From NCBI GenBank assembly GCA_945643635.1, contig CALZFC010000259.1, positions 423,501-487,500 of the forward strand: a stretch of 64,000 nucleotides of DNA. The letters run 5' to 3'. The translations under genes were made by a program, and so were the position numbers. Below the pieces are notes generated by a model that was given only the letters and a program-made list of their open reading frames with translations, ran no database searches and was not told where the DNA came from. This DNA is from Allodiplogaster sudhausi. Lineage: Eukaryota > Nematoda > Chromadorea > Rhabditida > Diplogasteridae. Within the stretch, counting starts at the first letter, position 1. The number at the start of each line of letters is the position of its first letter. Of the stretch, positions 45,411-57,279 are shown piece after piece.

Positions 45411-46279
45411 TTGAGAATGCGAATATCCTTGACAATATATATAGTTATATTAGTTTATGTATAACAAGTCTACAAATTCAGTTCAATACTATTGTTTCCT
45501 TTCGTAAGAAAATACATTATTCATGCACGGTTATATTGCAATAACTAGCAGTTTCGAATAAAGCCATAATACTTTGCTGATTCTTCGTATTAAAGTAAGA
45601 ATATGTCAAAGGAGAAACCGTCCCTGCAGTTGCCAGTATCGAATCTGCGGAAGTTGTGCGATGTCCTGTTCGCAGAATGGAACGTTTCCAGTTGTCAGAA
45701 ACTGAAAAATTCATCACAAGCCGACACTGCATTCAAAGTTTGAAAAATATAACATATTAGGCAAGAATTAATGGAAAAGAAATGTTGCAATGAAATATAA
45801 AGAATACTTAAAGCTGCAGTTATTTTAGCCTTCATCTAAAACGAATAACATTCATTATAGCATAAAAAGACTGATCTAAACTATCCATTGGCGGATGAGC
45901 GATGCCCAGACTGACCCGACATACAAGCCTTTAAGAAAATAACGTTATTGCACGACCAGGTCTAAGGTAGAGAAATGATTGTAATGTGTTCAGCGAGAAA
46001 TACACGCCAAATGGTTATATTTAGGAGAAACGAATTACCAAAAAGTACATTATTATAATACAAACTAAGTAAGAAAATACGCAAATGACGCTCATTGCAT
46101 CACTGCAAGTGTCATGAAAATGCGCACTTTCTAGTTTGAAGTTTAAAATTTGAAAAAATTTGAAATTTTTGTAGGGCATTCAGTTAGGGCGTTTCCAGTT
46201 GGGAGTTTTTCTTAGTTTGAAATGTACTTTTATTAGATACGGTATTTGTTTCGTCGGATACTTCCTTTAAAAAAAATGA

Positions 46280-46720
46280 TTCTTGCCTTTCGCGCATATC
46301 ATGGTGCAAAATATATCTTTTATGTGGGTGAATTATGGGTTTGGTGCTTGTCTTTTTTTATAACAAAATTAAATCTTTTTTTATAAATATATGTATCTAT
46401 TAATTAAATATGAGATCCTAATTTTAATGAAATTTCGTTCTAATTATAACAGCTTAACTGACACATTTGAGGAGAGAGAAAGAGGAGGGCCGCCGTGGCA
46501 GTCGCAGCAAAAGCGAGCGCTGCCGGCTGCTGGCAAATATTATTTCCCTTACAATTAAACTTTATTTATAAATGAAATTTCTTTAAAAATTAATTTTTTT
46601 AAAATAATTTTATTAAAAAATAAATATAGGTATGTCCTGTACTACTCTTCTACCATGTACCCTTTCCTAGTTCTTTCTTTATCTTTTCTTCCCTTTTTTC
46701 TTCCGTAAGTCCAAAATGGC
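46280..46720 (+). repeat. Right part of the repeat unit that hosts the Kolobok element
   Basis: Resumes tcatggtgcaaaat and continues with a CG-rich patch and cttctaccatgtacc. Counterparts at 61900-62330 and 63750-64000. No gene between 45411 and 47000; the long ORF at 46716-47213 crosses a CT tract and unrelated frames. Confidence 0.7.
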
Positions 46721-47029
46721 CTACATAATTTGGAGAAGTCACGACTTTGCAACGTGTCTTTTCCGCTCTCTTCCTGTCCTTTCTCCGTCATCCCTCTCTC
46801 TCTCTCTTTATTCTACCCAGCCCCTCCCCTTTTCCAATCTCTCCCCCTCTCCAATCTCGACTCTTGCTTTCCTATCAACTCTCTCTATCTCTCTAACTCT
46901 CTCTCTATTTCTCTATTTCACTTTTTATTTCCCTCTCCGTCTCTCTCTCACACACTCTCTCTCTCACTCTCTAACATCTCACTTCTTGTGCACTTTCATT
47001 TTTAGTTTGACTTCTCTTTGCTTGTCTAA

Positions 47030-47300
47030 GCTCCGCCAACATGCCGACTTCCAGCTCCTTATATTCGTCCAGCGGTTGGCCGACATACGCTCCCAAGGTT
47101 ACTACATACCATTGTGTGGCTATCGCCGGCGGTGCTACTTCCAAGGCCCGGCCCGTGGCGAATTTTCAAGTGCAAAAAGGCTTGAGATCTGCAAAAACTA
47201 CTCCCACAGCTAGAATCGACTCTCACTTGAACGCCTTTTAAATTCACTCACTCTTCCTATTCTCGAATGCTAATAAGATCTTACGAAAAAGCGTGCTTGG
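47030..47300 (+). pseudogene. Relic of collagen 3' end
   Basis: Reads short Tyr/Ser/Gly pieces like the collagen C-terminus, followed by 3'UTR sequence matching 14740-14840 (ctcacttgaac, ttcactcactctt) and then the same intron end as at 15000-15046. Gly-X-Y repeats are gone. Shows that the collagen-CD36 block was duplicated together. Confidence 0.7.
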
Positions 47301-49429
47301 ACACCCTTGTCAATTCCTATGTCTGCACACCAGGAAAGAGGAATACCTATGAAGCTCTCAAACTCTCAAGCTCATGTGCAAGTGTAAAGCGTCTCAATGT
47401 AATAGTTTTAATTTCTAGAAAGAAGAGTGTCAACTCATCATTTATAAGATATTTCCAAGATTTGAAATAAAGTTGTCCCTGCTCAAAACCACCTTCTGAT
47501 CTGTGCAGGCCATTCCCGATGACTTTCTCGGCCGAGTCATCGATCCGTGGCATTGACGACTTCGTGTTTCGCACGGCGGGCGACGCGATGGACACGGCGG
47601 GAGAAGCGAAACAGACGGTAATACGGAGGGAATCGTACGCGTTAATTTTGCAGTTTATAATAAAAAATATGACAAAATAATGGAGCTTTGATATTTGCCA
47701 ATATTTCTACTTCCACAATGAATTTCGTGTTCTTTTATTCCATATAATTCAAAATAATTACTTGTGAATTCCACTCATTACTCCACTGACCATTGTTCAT
47801 AGTTCACTGAAACAATTTTTTTGATATTCCTTATTGAAAAAAAAACAAATTGCAAACTGGTGCATTTCTTACGCTCAATTTCAATCTATCAATGTGTGGA
47901 TTCGTTTTCGTGGTTAAAGTTGAAGCGGGCAGAGCATGGTACACGTTGTCAGAGTTTCTGTCAATACAAAATGACAGAAACCTAACGATTCTTTCTTTTG
48001 GTTTCAATTTATCACACGCACATAATTTGTAAAAAAAAAATAGAACTTCAAAAATTGTGAAACAAAATTAAGAAAAATTAATATTGCCATATTTTCTTCC
48101 TGATGACATCGCTTACGGCTGGGGCGAGTGTCCTTCTTCTCTTCGATACCAGCCCGAGTCTGCCCACTGCATCCTCACTGACTGCCGACTCTCCAAGCAC
48201 TTTTGTGATGAGTGCAGTCTGGGGAAGCGGACGGCGGAGGGGCTGCTGCTCATGCCGCCTGGATTCAACCCACTTTCGTCCATAACTCTGCGTTGTCTTC
48301 AATTTTTAAATTAGCGCTGAAAACAGATAACTAATTAATTTTAAGGCCCTTTACCGATCATTTGCAAATGTAGATGTCCGAATTATGGAGAGATGGACGA
48401 TTGGGGCTTGTTAAATGAAGAGACTCGAGGCGGCCAGAAAGTGAGATAGGGGCCGGGGATGGAGTGACTCCAAACGGCGCAGGAATCGTCATACTGTATG
48501 TGGTTGACTGGTCGGTGTACTGTAGCTGGCTTGTCAGGGGGGGGGGACCAGCCGCGGCATTAATCTTGCCGTTTGTCCAAGACATGTCAAGGACAATCGG
48601 TCATGAGCGTTCATGGTCATAACCATGTCAAGGACACGTCATGGATATGTCATGGACACCTGCACATATGCGCTTTAAAATACTTTTTTTTACATTTTCA
48701 ACCCTTTTTACTGTTATTCTACATTTATTTCACAAAAATAATCAAATTAAAAAAAAAGACGTGAAGTAAAGTTGGCGTGCCCAGCGAGGTCTGGCGACCC
48801 CTCGTCGGTTGCTCGAGTTGCACACTTTAGAAATTACATATTCTACGCTTTATTTATACGGGATTTGCAACAGCCAAAAAGAAAGAAATTGACATCGTTT
48901 GAAAAATTACGTACCTTAAATATCTTCGTTATGTTTTTCGTTATATATTTTTTAATGTTTATACACATATACACTTTTGCTAGAAGCCCAATTTTTACAT
49001 CCGGTGGTTTTAATTGAACCTGTTAGGTTAAGCATCTGCAGCATTTTCAAAGGATTATTCCTTCTTTGTTAGCTACATAAATTATGTCTACCATCCATGT
49101 GCTGTTTGTGGGAAAGTTGGTCAGGTCGGCACCCGCTGTCCTTGCGTTCCCGGACCTGGCCCAGGCTGGACATCCTTGGAGGTCTACCTATGGGCCGCAG
49201 AGTTAATTTTCCGCTCTTTGGAGCAGTCGATAAAACAGCGAGCGGTAGGCCTGGGACTCTATTGTACAAATTAGCTAAAATTCTGATTTTTACGTCCTGT
49301 GGTTTTAATTGAGCACGTTAGGTAAAGTAGCCGTAAAAGAGTTGCTGGATTGCTCGAGGTCCCCCTTATTTCCCTCATTCTACCTACAGCATTCAACAAA
49401 ACAGCAAATGATTGTACACACAGAAAATA

Positions 49430-49500
49430 AATTCTGTAGTTTTCGCCAGGAGGCGGAAAAGACCGAGGATAATTCGTGAAATTCGGCGCCTGCGCCAAAA
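49430..49500. repeat. Imperfect hairpin near transposon 3' side
   Basis: attctgtagttttcgcc pairs with gcgccaaaactacagaat about 40 nt away. Possible terminus or subterminal hairpin of the adjacent transposon; no matching partner at the other side, which is lost. Confidence 0.4.
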
Positions 49501-49971
49501 CTACAGAATGGGGGTCGAGTAGAATTCGTAGTTTCCGCGCAGTGAGAATACGCTGATTTCTAGGCTCCGCCCCTTTTTATCCTGGCCTCTCGAGAGATCT
49601 CCCCGCCCCACATTTTGCTGAACTTCTTATTCCTTTCGCCCTCCAGCATTTATTTTTCAGAACTCCAGTTTAAATCATCCTTAGGAGGCATGCGAATGCA
49701 AGTACATGTCATCATTTTACATAGTTTATTTTGTCTTCAGTATACAAGAAAATGGCACAAGAATTCATGATTATACTTCGCATATTTTGCTTCATAGTAC
49801 AAGAAAGTGGCAAAGTCCCGTAGCTTTCCCTTACCAGCCAAACAAATAAACAAGTTGATATTACAGCAGCGTATACTTTTCAACAACATAACAACATTTA
49901 ACAAGAAAAACTCAGGAAGTAGACATCTAAGTCTATGTCTACACAAAACGTATGTGCGATTAACAGGTAAT

Positions 49972-52340
49972 TTACAGCTGATCGATAGTTGCATTAATTG
50001 AGTTTGCAACTGAACGGCCAATATTGGACTTGATGTCCCAAGTATGTAGTCCAACCAGAAGAAGCATGACCAGCCAAGCGTCGGAAACGTCGGGGTCCCA
50101 TTTCAAATGGAACACGTAGTGCGAGGCCAGACACACGAGCACAGCATGGAGAAGGCCTTCGCTGCATACAACTTCGTTGCCCTATAAAAAGTCCTAGTAT
50201 TTCCCTTTAATAAATTGAAAATAACGCATGAAGGATCCCTTTTAGCCGAAGTACTAGTAACAACTGACTTGGATGAAGACTCCAAACTGTTTCCTGCTCC
50301 GACCATACCCCACGACCACAGGCTGCGTCTGCACTTTCTTCTTCTTGCCGTTATCGCATAACGACATCTTGGCCAATTGGGTCAGCACGCAAGACGCATC
50401 GGGTTCATCCTGATATAAGGCATTTGTGTATAATACACTACAGCACAAAGACTTGATAAGAAAGGTTTTTACAACAAACTACTCAAAAGTGAACAATGAA
50501 AACCAACGGGCATTTCGATAAAGATTCGGCTGAGTCTCGAGATGCGCTTTCTCTGGTCTTGATTCCTCAGCAGCACCATTATTCGAATAAATGTAAGATG
50601 AGTTAGGCCGTCTGGAAGCACATATAAGCACCCTCAGATTAGATTAAGCCAATTATTGAAGGTATTTCAACCTTCTCCTTCGAGTGTCACCATGCTCTCC
50701 AATGCACTGCGTGGTCGTGCTTCAGTCGTTGCGGCCGCCAGACATGCAACAGCTTCCTGCACTCGGTCCCATTTCGTCAGGAACGGCTCGAGGGCTATTC
50801 CCTCGGACACCTCGAAGTCTTGGAGAATCTGTTGAACAGTTACCATTATAAAGTTTCTTTTGCCAAAAACGTTATCAATTCGAACCAGGGAAGGAGTGTG
50901 GAGCTGCCTGATAGCGTTGAAAGAGGCAGCGACTCCTTTCTCCTTGATAATCATATAACGAAATTGCCTAAAAAGAGAATCAACATAACCTTAAATCAAT
51001 GAAATACATTGTTACTTGAGCAAAAAGTGCTGTAATTTACAATGTACCTCGTAGCGTCGACAAGCTGGTGAGCGAGATGAGAGTCGGCGATCTGTTGTTG
51101 AAGTTCTACATTTAGTTCCGCTTGTTCTTCGATGGTGTGCTCGGAGCTGAGAATGCGTCTCTTGCGGTAATCGCGTGTCGCATACAGCCCGTTCTTCTTT
51201 AGCTGCTGTTTCTTATTGTAGAAGAACTCGAACAAGATCGACTTGAAGTTTAAAACATAGACTTTCTACAACAACATTTTTATACGTTTATGTTTTCAAT
51301 TTAACTATTGCCAAAAGAAAACCTGGTCAATGCATGGATACTTGTCACACAAGTGGGCAACGAAATTCCGGACCTCGTCTGGTCGTGGTGAATATCGTCT
51401 ATGAAGTAAGCCCTTTATGCACTTCTTATCTAAGCCATCTAAATACTAACTTGTCACAGTGATCCAGAAGAATGTTGCCTAGCCTCCTTTTGAATCGATT
51501 TCGAGCAATAACATTGTGGTCGAAGCTGTCGCTCTGCATCAGCTGCTCGTACAGACCCTTGCAATCGCTTCCCGAAAGAACATCTAAACAAAGAGCAATA
51601 TGTGTTTCAGCACAATTCATGCTTAATATTTACCGTGAATCGAAAATGAAGAAAGATTGCTGTTGAGTGCAGGTGAGGTTTTCTGCAGGGGAAGCCGTAT
51701 TACCCTTGGTTCTCTCTTAAGAACAACATCAGAATTATTCCCATTAGTTAAAAAAAAAATTTTAATGAACAAAGTAACAAGCGTGCCTGACCTTTTAGAA
51801 TCCCAGAAACGGAAGCTTCCTGCATCCGCCCAGCCGTACGTTCAAAGACTCCTTCGTGATTCTCCTCAGAGTCCGAGACATCGTCCTAATAACGAAAAGT
51901 TACAGTAATATTAAATATATTTTTTCTCTTCAACACAAGAAGAAGAGTCCAATTAAAAATAAGAAAAAAGTAGTCTCACTCCATCAAATGAAGTTTCTGC
52001 GGAAGGAGGAGATGTTGCCGAATTCGGTCTCCTCTCCTGATGCGAACCGCCGGCCTGCATTATTCAAAGGTGATTTCCATGCACACGGTAGTTTTGAAAC
52101 AAACAATACCTCAACCGTTACGTGCGCTTTTACATGGTGGGCAACCGAGAAATTGTGCGGCATGAGGGAGAAGTGATTGTCACCAATAGTGTGCGAGAGT
52201 TTAAAAACTCTCAGCCTCGAGTTGTCCCATGCACTTTGAATGAATCCCTCTATTTCATCAATTGATGCCAGCTGGCAGGTACAAGTCCCCAAAGTCGCAA
52301 TAGGGACACAGTCCTTGTATAACAACGCCGTTATACGCAT
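49972..52340 (-). CDS. Accessory protein of a CACTA/EnSpm-like transposon
   Basis: Multi-exon minus-strand gene. Recognisable exons: about 52340-52111 (ALLYKDCVPIATLG), about 52060-51975, 51895-51792 (DDVSDSEENHEG), about 51720-51630, 51594-51455 (RNRFKRRLGNILLDHCD), about 51405-51322 (VRNFVAHLCDKYPCID), 51243-51045 (FEFFYNKKQQLKKNGL, coiled-coil-like Glu/Gln stretch), about 50830-50675 (ILQDFEVSEGIALEPF), about 50410-50270, and 50185-49972 (GLLHAVLVCLASHYVFHL, ends NATIDQL, TAA). The KYP and HYVF blocks resemble uncharacterised second ORFs found beside EnSpm-like transposases in invertebrates and fish. It lies directly downstream of the transposase on the same strand. Function unknown; boundaries approximate. 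Confidence 0.5.
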
Positions 52341-52488
52341 CCTAAATATTGCTTATAAAAAAGAACATGGCAATTGCAAGTAGAAGACGTGGAGAATAAC
52401 CACATCAAACTATGACGCAAATTAGTCAACATTTACTTTATCCATCAGAAATTCACACGAGTTAGTAAGAAGCATAAGATTAGCACAT

Positions 52489-54412
52489 TTAATACACTGG
52501 CCAGTGGCGGAGAGGAACGAGGAGTGCGGTGTCATGATAGTATGCATCAAGTGGGTGGGCATTCACAAGCGATTCAAATTCGACGATAGAGAACTGTTGC
52601 AAGGGTTGAATGTCGAAACAGTTAATATCATCACGCCAGGAGAGAGTCTCGCAATTCTGAACAACAATACGCCAGGCATCATTAGAATGGAAGAAGAATC
52701 GGACAAGAGCAAATGAGGGTTGAGCACCTTTTGACATTGAAGTAATCAAGACATCACGGTCACTGAAGGACATTCCACACCAGGTCATACGGTGGCACAA
52801 CTGTTCGGGGTGCGCGCACTTTAGGGCCCGTAACAGTTCAACCAACGGGGAATCATTCGGAAGTTGGTCGTAATCAATGGGCACAGTAGCAGGGGTGGCA
52901 GAAGGTGAGAACTTTGCGCGCTGGTTAGCCAAATGCAGCTGCAGGTGGTGGATGGTGCTATAAGGCATATTACGGTAGTTCTTGGACGTGTAAGACAAAG
53001 TCTTGACTGAAGCATTGACTTGCTCATAGTACATCGTCCATGACAGAACAGGCGGGCCATTATTGCGCACGAATTCAGCATAATGCAGTAAATGATGGCA
53101 TTTTACAGTGAACGACACCGAATCATCAATTGCAAGGCACGACTTAACAGACACGATATAGTCATGAACGGCATTCTCAAGGGCCGGGATGTCATCATGA
53201 GTGAAGTGCGGCTGCATAAGAAACAGAATGGCACGGACGAGCAACAAGAAAGACTTCCATTCAAGTGAAGAGGTATCAACAGATGCATGCAGGGCAAGTG
53301 GGAGTACTCTCATGAGAGTATAGGTTTGGGATGCGCGCTGCTTCGCAGTACAGCCGGACAAGACTTGATTGCTGAACGGAGTGGGACGCGAGGAGGAGTC
53401 TTGAGACCCGAACGGGAGAATGCTGACTAGTGCATTTACTTTGCAAACGCGCACGCCGCTTCTATTTGCAAAGTTCAGGAGTCTCACGATTGCCCTTTGG
53501 CACTCCCCTTCAAACAGATCGTGCATCAAATCTAGACCGTAGTCACTGAACATGTCGTATTCGGGGAATTTCAAGAGAGGGTGACATGGCTACACAATGA
53601 ACAATCAGGGAACTCTGAGCTGTGAGCCGTGCACAAGCGGCACGTGTATCCAACTCCAAAGTTCTTCGCAAGGCCTCGCAGCTCGTTTTGGGCCTTGTTG
53701 TCCGCGAGCAGCGAGAGGAGGACCGGCTGGTAGGCGACGCCGTCGACATGGATGCCTCCGGACTCCCGAATGGTAGTTAGGTCCTTCTAAAAGAAGAATT
53801 AACTTTATTAGTACAACCGAAAAAAAAATTATGCTTGAAAGTTACAAAACAAATCAAACTTGCTAACCAGGAGGACTTCCAGCACAGGTCGGAATTGGTG
53901 CGAGCTGTGGTCACTGGCGTAGGCGACTGAGAAGACGTGTTTGGCTGCTTGCGAAGAGCTCATCCGAAGGGGCAGGCCGGTCAGCTTGACGAGGAAGATG
54001 GCCAACGAGTTGCCGCTAGCCTTCGTACCGAGCGCTCCTCCAGGCGACATGTCGTCGAAGTAGAGGAGAAACGGGAGGTCCACCATTCCGGCCGTTCCTT
54101 GCTAAACGAAATCAATCAATATAATTACAAAGCGCATTCTTAAATGTGAAAAGATTCAGCGTTAAAGAGATAAAGTAATGTTACTCACCCTCTTGCCATG
54201 TAGCGCTCCGTCGAGGTGGCAGCAGAGATCACTCCGGTGGACGCCGTCAAACGCGCCATGTTTCTTCGCAAAGCTAATCGCTTCCCTCAGAACATGGCGC
54301 AGCGGAACGGTGTAGTAGAGCTCGGGCCGTTGTACTCTCTCGGCTTCTCCTTGTGCGTTCCGTTGAGTCAACTGTAGCACACCCATCGTGTGAGTCCATA
54401 TCTCCGCTACGT
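52489..54412 (-). pseudogene. CACTA/EnSpm-like transposase, 5' truncated
   Basis: Exons about 54412-54189, 54101-53868 (LPFLLYFDDMSPGGALGTKA, LTGLPLRM), then 53786-52489 (LLADNKAQNELRGLAKNF, TCRLCTAH, DLMHDLFEGECQ, KCHHLLHYAEF, GPPVLSWTMYYEQ). The order FDD-GSKA, D-N-x-N, Cys pair, MHDLLEG, KxHHLLHY, GP-W-M-E is that of TNP2-like RNase-H-fold transposases related to EnSpm/CACTA. The frame changes near 53574 (a frameshift, or a roughly 50 nt intron); otherwise 361 codons run open to the stop. The N-terminus is absent: the coding sequence runs into a 150 bp-arm fold-back at 54263-54581. Family name moderately sure; fold and element type more so. Confidence 0.7.
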
Positions 54413-54581
54413 AGACTCGAGGAGACTGCACACGTAGCAGAGATATGGACTCACACGATGGGTGTGCTACAGTTGACTCAACGGAACGCACAAGGAGAAG
54501 CCGAGAGAGTACAACGGCCCGAGCTCTACTACACCGTTCCGCTGCGCCATGTTCTGAGGGAAGCGATTAGCTTTGCGAAGA
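54263..54581. repeat. Palindrome, 150 bp arms with 19 nt loop
   Basis: 54263-54412 is the reverse complement of 54432-54581 with one mismatch. Both arms read the same transposase peptide (LTQRNAQGEAERVQRPELYY). Beyond 54581 the sequence is CD36-intron repeat, so the fold-back forms the transposon's 5' boundary. Confidence 0.97.
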
Positions 54582-55517
54582 TGGTGGTCATGTGTTTTCC
54601 GGCGATTTTAATTCAGCCTGCTAGGTTAAGTACCTGCAGTATTTATGATAGTTTGTTGCTTCTCCATCCAGATTTGCAAATAGTTTGATAAACCATCTCC
54701 CAAAGCCATGTGCTGTTTGTGGCAAAGTTGGCCAAGGTGGCACCCGGTCTCTCTGCTTTCCCGGATCTGGCCCAGGCTGGACATCCTTCGGGATTTAACT
54801 ATGGCGCCCAGAGTTGATTTATGCTCTTATTGTTAGTAAGAGTCGACGAAAAGTCAACGGATAGTAGGCCTGGGGATATATAATTCGAGGTATCTGAAAA
54901 GGTGCTCAGCACAACTCCGCGAGCCCGCCGCCCGCGCCAGCTCAACATGCCACTCGGGCCGTCCGCCGACTTTACGACAGAGAAACTTTCATTTTCTCAT
55001 TTTCACCCTGGATTCTTCGTTTCTTCGATCATTTCATCGTATGTAAGACGTTCGCGCAAGTTCAACAAAATACTGTCAGAACTTTTTTCTGTCAATCTTG
55101 GTTCTCACGCTACTCTTCCTTCCTTGATCTTTATTCTAACTCTATTTGTTAGATTCTATTCTCCTTCATTAAAATTGTTTATGAAAAAATTGTGTAGCCG
55201 GGATTCGAAAGGATTGCTTGTTAGTTCGTTTTCCCATTGATTTCGATCTGGTTTCTCTTTCTCTCCCTCTCTTCCACTATCTTTGTTGAGAGGCAATAAA
55301 AATTTTAATGATGCCCTTTATCGATCTTTTACAAATGGAGCTGGCAGGATTATTAGGAGATGGATGATTGGGCTTGTTGAATGAGGAGACTCGAGGTGGC
55401 CATAAGGGGACGGAGGGGCAAGCCAAAGGAGATCGGGGTAATGTCGCCGGCTTGGTCTTACTGTGGAGTGGTCGGGGTACTGTAGCTGGCTGGTCGGGGC
55501 GGGACCACAGATTCCGC

Positions 55518-56753
55518 CTAAGACCCGGCGCCGGCCGAATCGGCGGTGACCGCGAGCGTCAGGACGATTTCGCCTTCCTGGCACTCGGATACGAATGGAT
55601 TACGCGGATCCACCTCCTCCTTCGGCACCGTCGCGTACTGCACCACCAGCTTCTCCTGAGAGGGAGAGAGAGAGAGAGGAGAGAGGGATGGAGAGTGGAG
55701 AAAGGGAGAGAGAGAAGGAGAAGAGAAGAGAAGAAAGAAGGGTGGGAGTGTGAGGTATGTAGTGTGAGAGAGAGAGGAGAGAGAGAAGAGAGAAAGAGAA
55801 AGAGAGAGGATGAGAGTAGAGAGGGAGAGAGGAGAGAGGGAAATAGAAGAGAAGAGAGAACGAGAGAGTGCGCGAGAGAAGCAGAGACCTCCTTGGCCTG
55901 CCCTCCGCTCATCCGCACGACGTCGAGTGTCTCCTTGCCGTCGATAAAGCCGTAGACCGGCCGGACGCGGAAGAACGCGTTCGATGAGGTCTTGATCTGG
56001 AAAGAGAAATCAACGAATTTATAGCTCGTATTGAAAGATTGAATTTATCAATTGAATATCGATTCACTATATCGAATAATATATTTCATTGTTGTAAATA
56101 GACAAAGCTTGATCAGCAGAGAGAAATGAACTCGATCGATTGATTCCAGCAAACTAAATAAGCCATTAGTAAATTCGAACGCTCTAGCGAAAAGTTCAGT
56201 AATTGCATTTTTGAAATATTCAAATTCGGCGCCGGATTTCAAAACAATTTCTCTTGAAAAGATCATTTTGAAACGTCATACGTCTTCCATAAAAGGTCCG
56301 GTTGATCTCATAATTGAGGCATTTCTAGATTGGCTTACGATTTTCTGTCTGGCATCACCGAATTATTTTTTTCCCTTTGAAAGAGGGCATTTCCTTGAAT
56401 TACGAAACGCGAACTTCTAGAAAAGATGCATTATTTAGATGCATTCGGGTAAATGATCTACATTTGTGAGAGCTCCTTTGAAAAGCTGTCACATGACATA
56501 AATACGGCCAAGCTCTTGGGAGGGAGCCTTTTTCTTGCACATTTTTCAAGTTATATTCCTTAAATTGTTTTTTTTCTCTCTCTCTCTCGTGTATTCATCT
56601 CCTAAACTCCGGTCCTTGATCTCCTCTCCTAAATTCCGGTCCTTGATCTACCTCTCCTAAATTCCGGCCCTTGATGTACCTTGAAGGCGAGTCTCTCTGC
56701 CGACTGCGAGACGATGGAGTGCGAGGAGGAGCTGCCTGAGATGGCGAAGCCCA
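55518..56753 (-). CDS. Major sperm protein (MSP) domain protein
   Basis: Three in-phase exons: 56680-56753 (AISGSSSSHSIVSQSAERLAF), 55889-55996 (IKTSSNAFFRVRPVYGFID, VVRMSGGQAKE) and 55518-55655 (EKLVVQYATVP, DPRNPF, VLTLAVTADSAGAGS, TAG). The RLAFKIKTSSN...VRPVYGFID core and KEEKLVVQYA strand are typical of the MSP/SSP immunoglobulin-like fold, used in nematode sperm for filament assembly or cytoskeletal support. The first exon begins two bases into a codon, so the N-terminal 15-25 residues lie in an upstream exon not identified. Introns include a (GA)n tract at 55656-55880. Dead or partial copies lie at 31.4 kb and as 3' flanks elsewhere. It appears intact as far as seen. Confidence 0.85.
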
Positions 56754-57279
56754 CTGGAGAAAGAGAGATTTCAACAAATTAAGCATTTTGCATAATTTTT
56801 TTTAAAATTAATTTTTATTGAATAATAAGCTTCCAATATCATCAAATAAAAAAAAATTTTTTTCGCTATTTTTCTCTAAACCAAATGCTTTTACCATTTT
56901 TTTTTCGCAATTTGATATTGTTTTTTTTAAAGCAAGCCTATATATTTTTCTCAACTAATTAATTATATCGAAACCTGCTCATCAGTCATGTCGGAAGAAG
57001 CAAAGAAGTGAAGTTCGAGAGCGAGAGGGCGAAGCGACCACCTTCCGTTTCGGAGCGACTGTTAAATGACCGAGAATTGTGCGAATCATTTGAGATTGTT
57101 GTGCACTTTCATTTCCCTCTTGCACTTTTAATATATTTCATAATTGTTACACTCTTTGTCTTATTTGCATATCAATGCTTCACCGGCAATTTCTCTTCCG
57201 TTTCACTCATCTCGCTCCAAATATTTTTTTAAGCTATCCATTTTCTCAACCCAATCGAATTCAGAAATCCGGACAACTC

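Larger units (their letters stand above)
41172..46266 (+). mobile_element. Kolobok-type DNA transposon (5095 bp)
   Basis: Ends with TIR AGGARGTATCCGACGAAA (41172-41189 and inverted to 46266; one mismatch), flanked by TTAA at 41168-41171 and 46267-46270. TTAA duplications and a THAP-domain DDE transposase are defining for the Kolobok superfamily. It carries two plus-strand genes, described separately. A 210 bp (GA)n tract lies at 42013-42225 inside the first gene's intron. It is inserted in the local repeat between attctgttatttcgt and aaaaaatgattcttgcc, whose uninterrupted forms occur at about 40080-40110 and 61880-61920. Confidence 0.88.
47509..54974 (+). pseudogene. Third CD36-family copy, broken
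   Basis: Pieces in order: 47509-47617 ([14 protein letters not shown], in phase at both ends), about 48085-48270 ([34 protein letters not shown]), 48774-48826 ([11 protein letters not shown], internally deleted) and 54901-54974 (LNMPLGPSADFT, donor lost). The exons for FPVLWLR and the C-terminus are missing: sequence similar to the region after the last exon of gene 2 follows at 55010-55300. A CACTA-like transposon (49.97-54.4 kb, opposite strand) splits the copy. Non-functional. Confidence 0.78.

Noticed and set aside
46716..47213. 165-residue ORF read as a membrane protein
   Set aside because: It joins a CT-repeat frame to an out-of-frame piece of the collagen relic.
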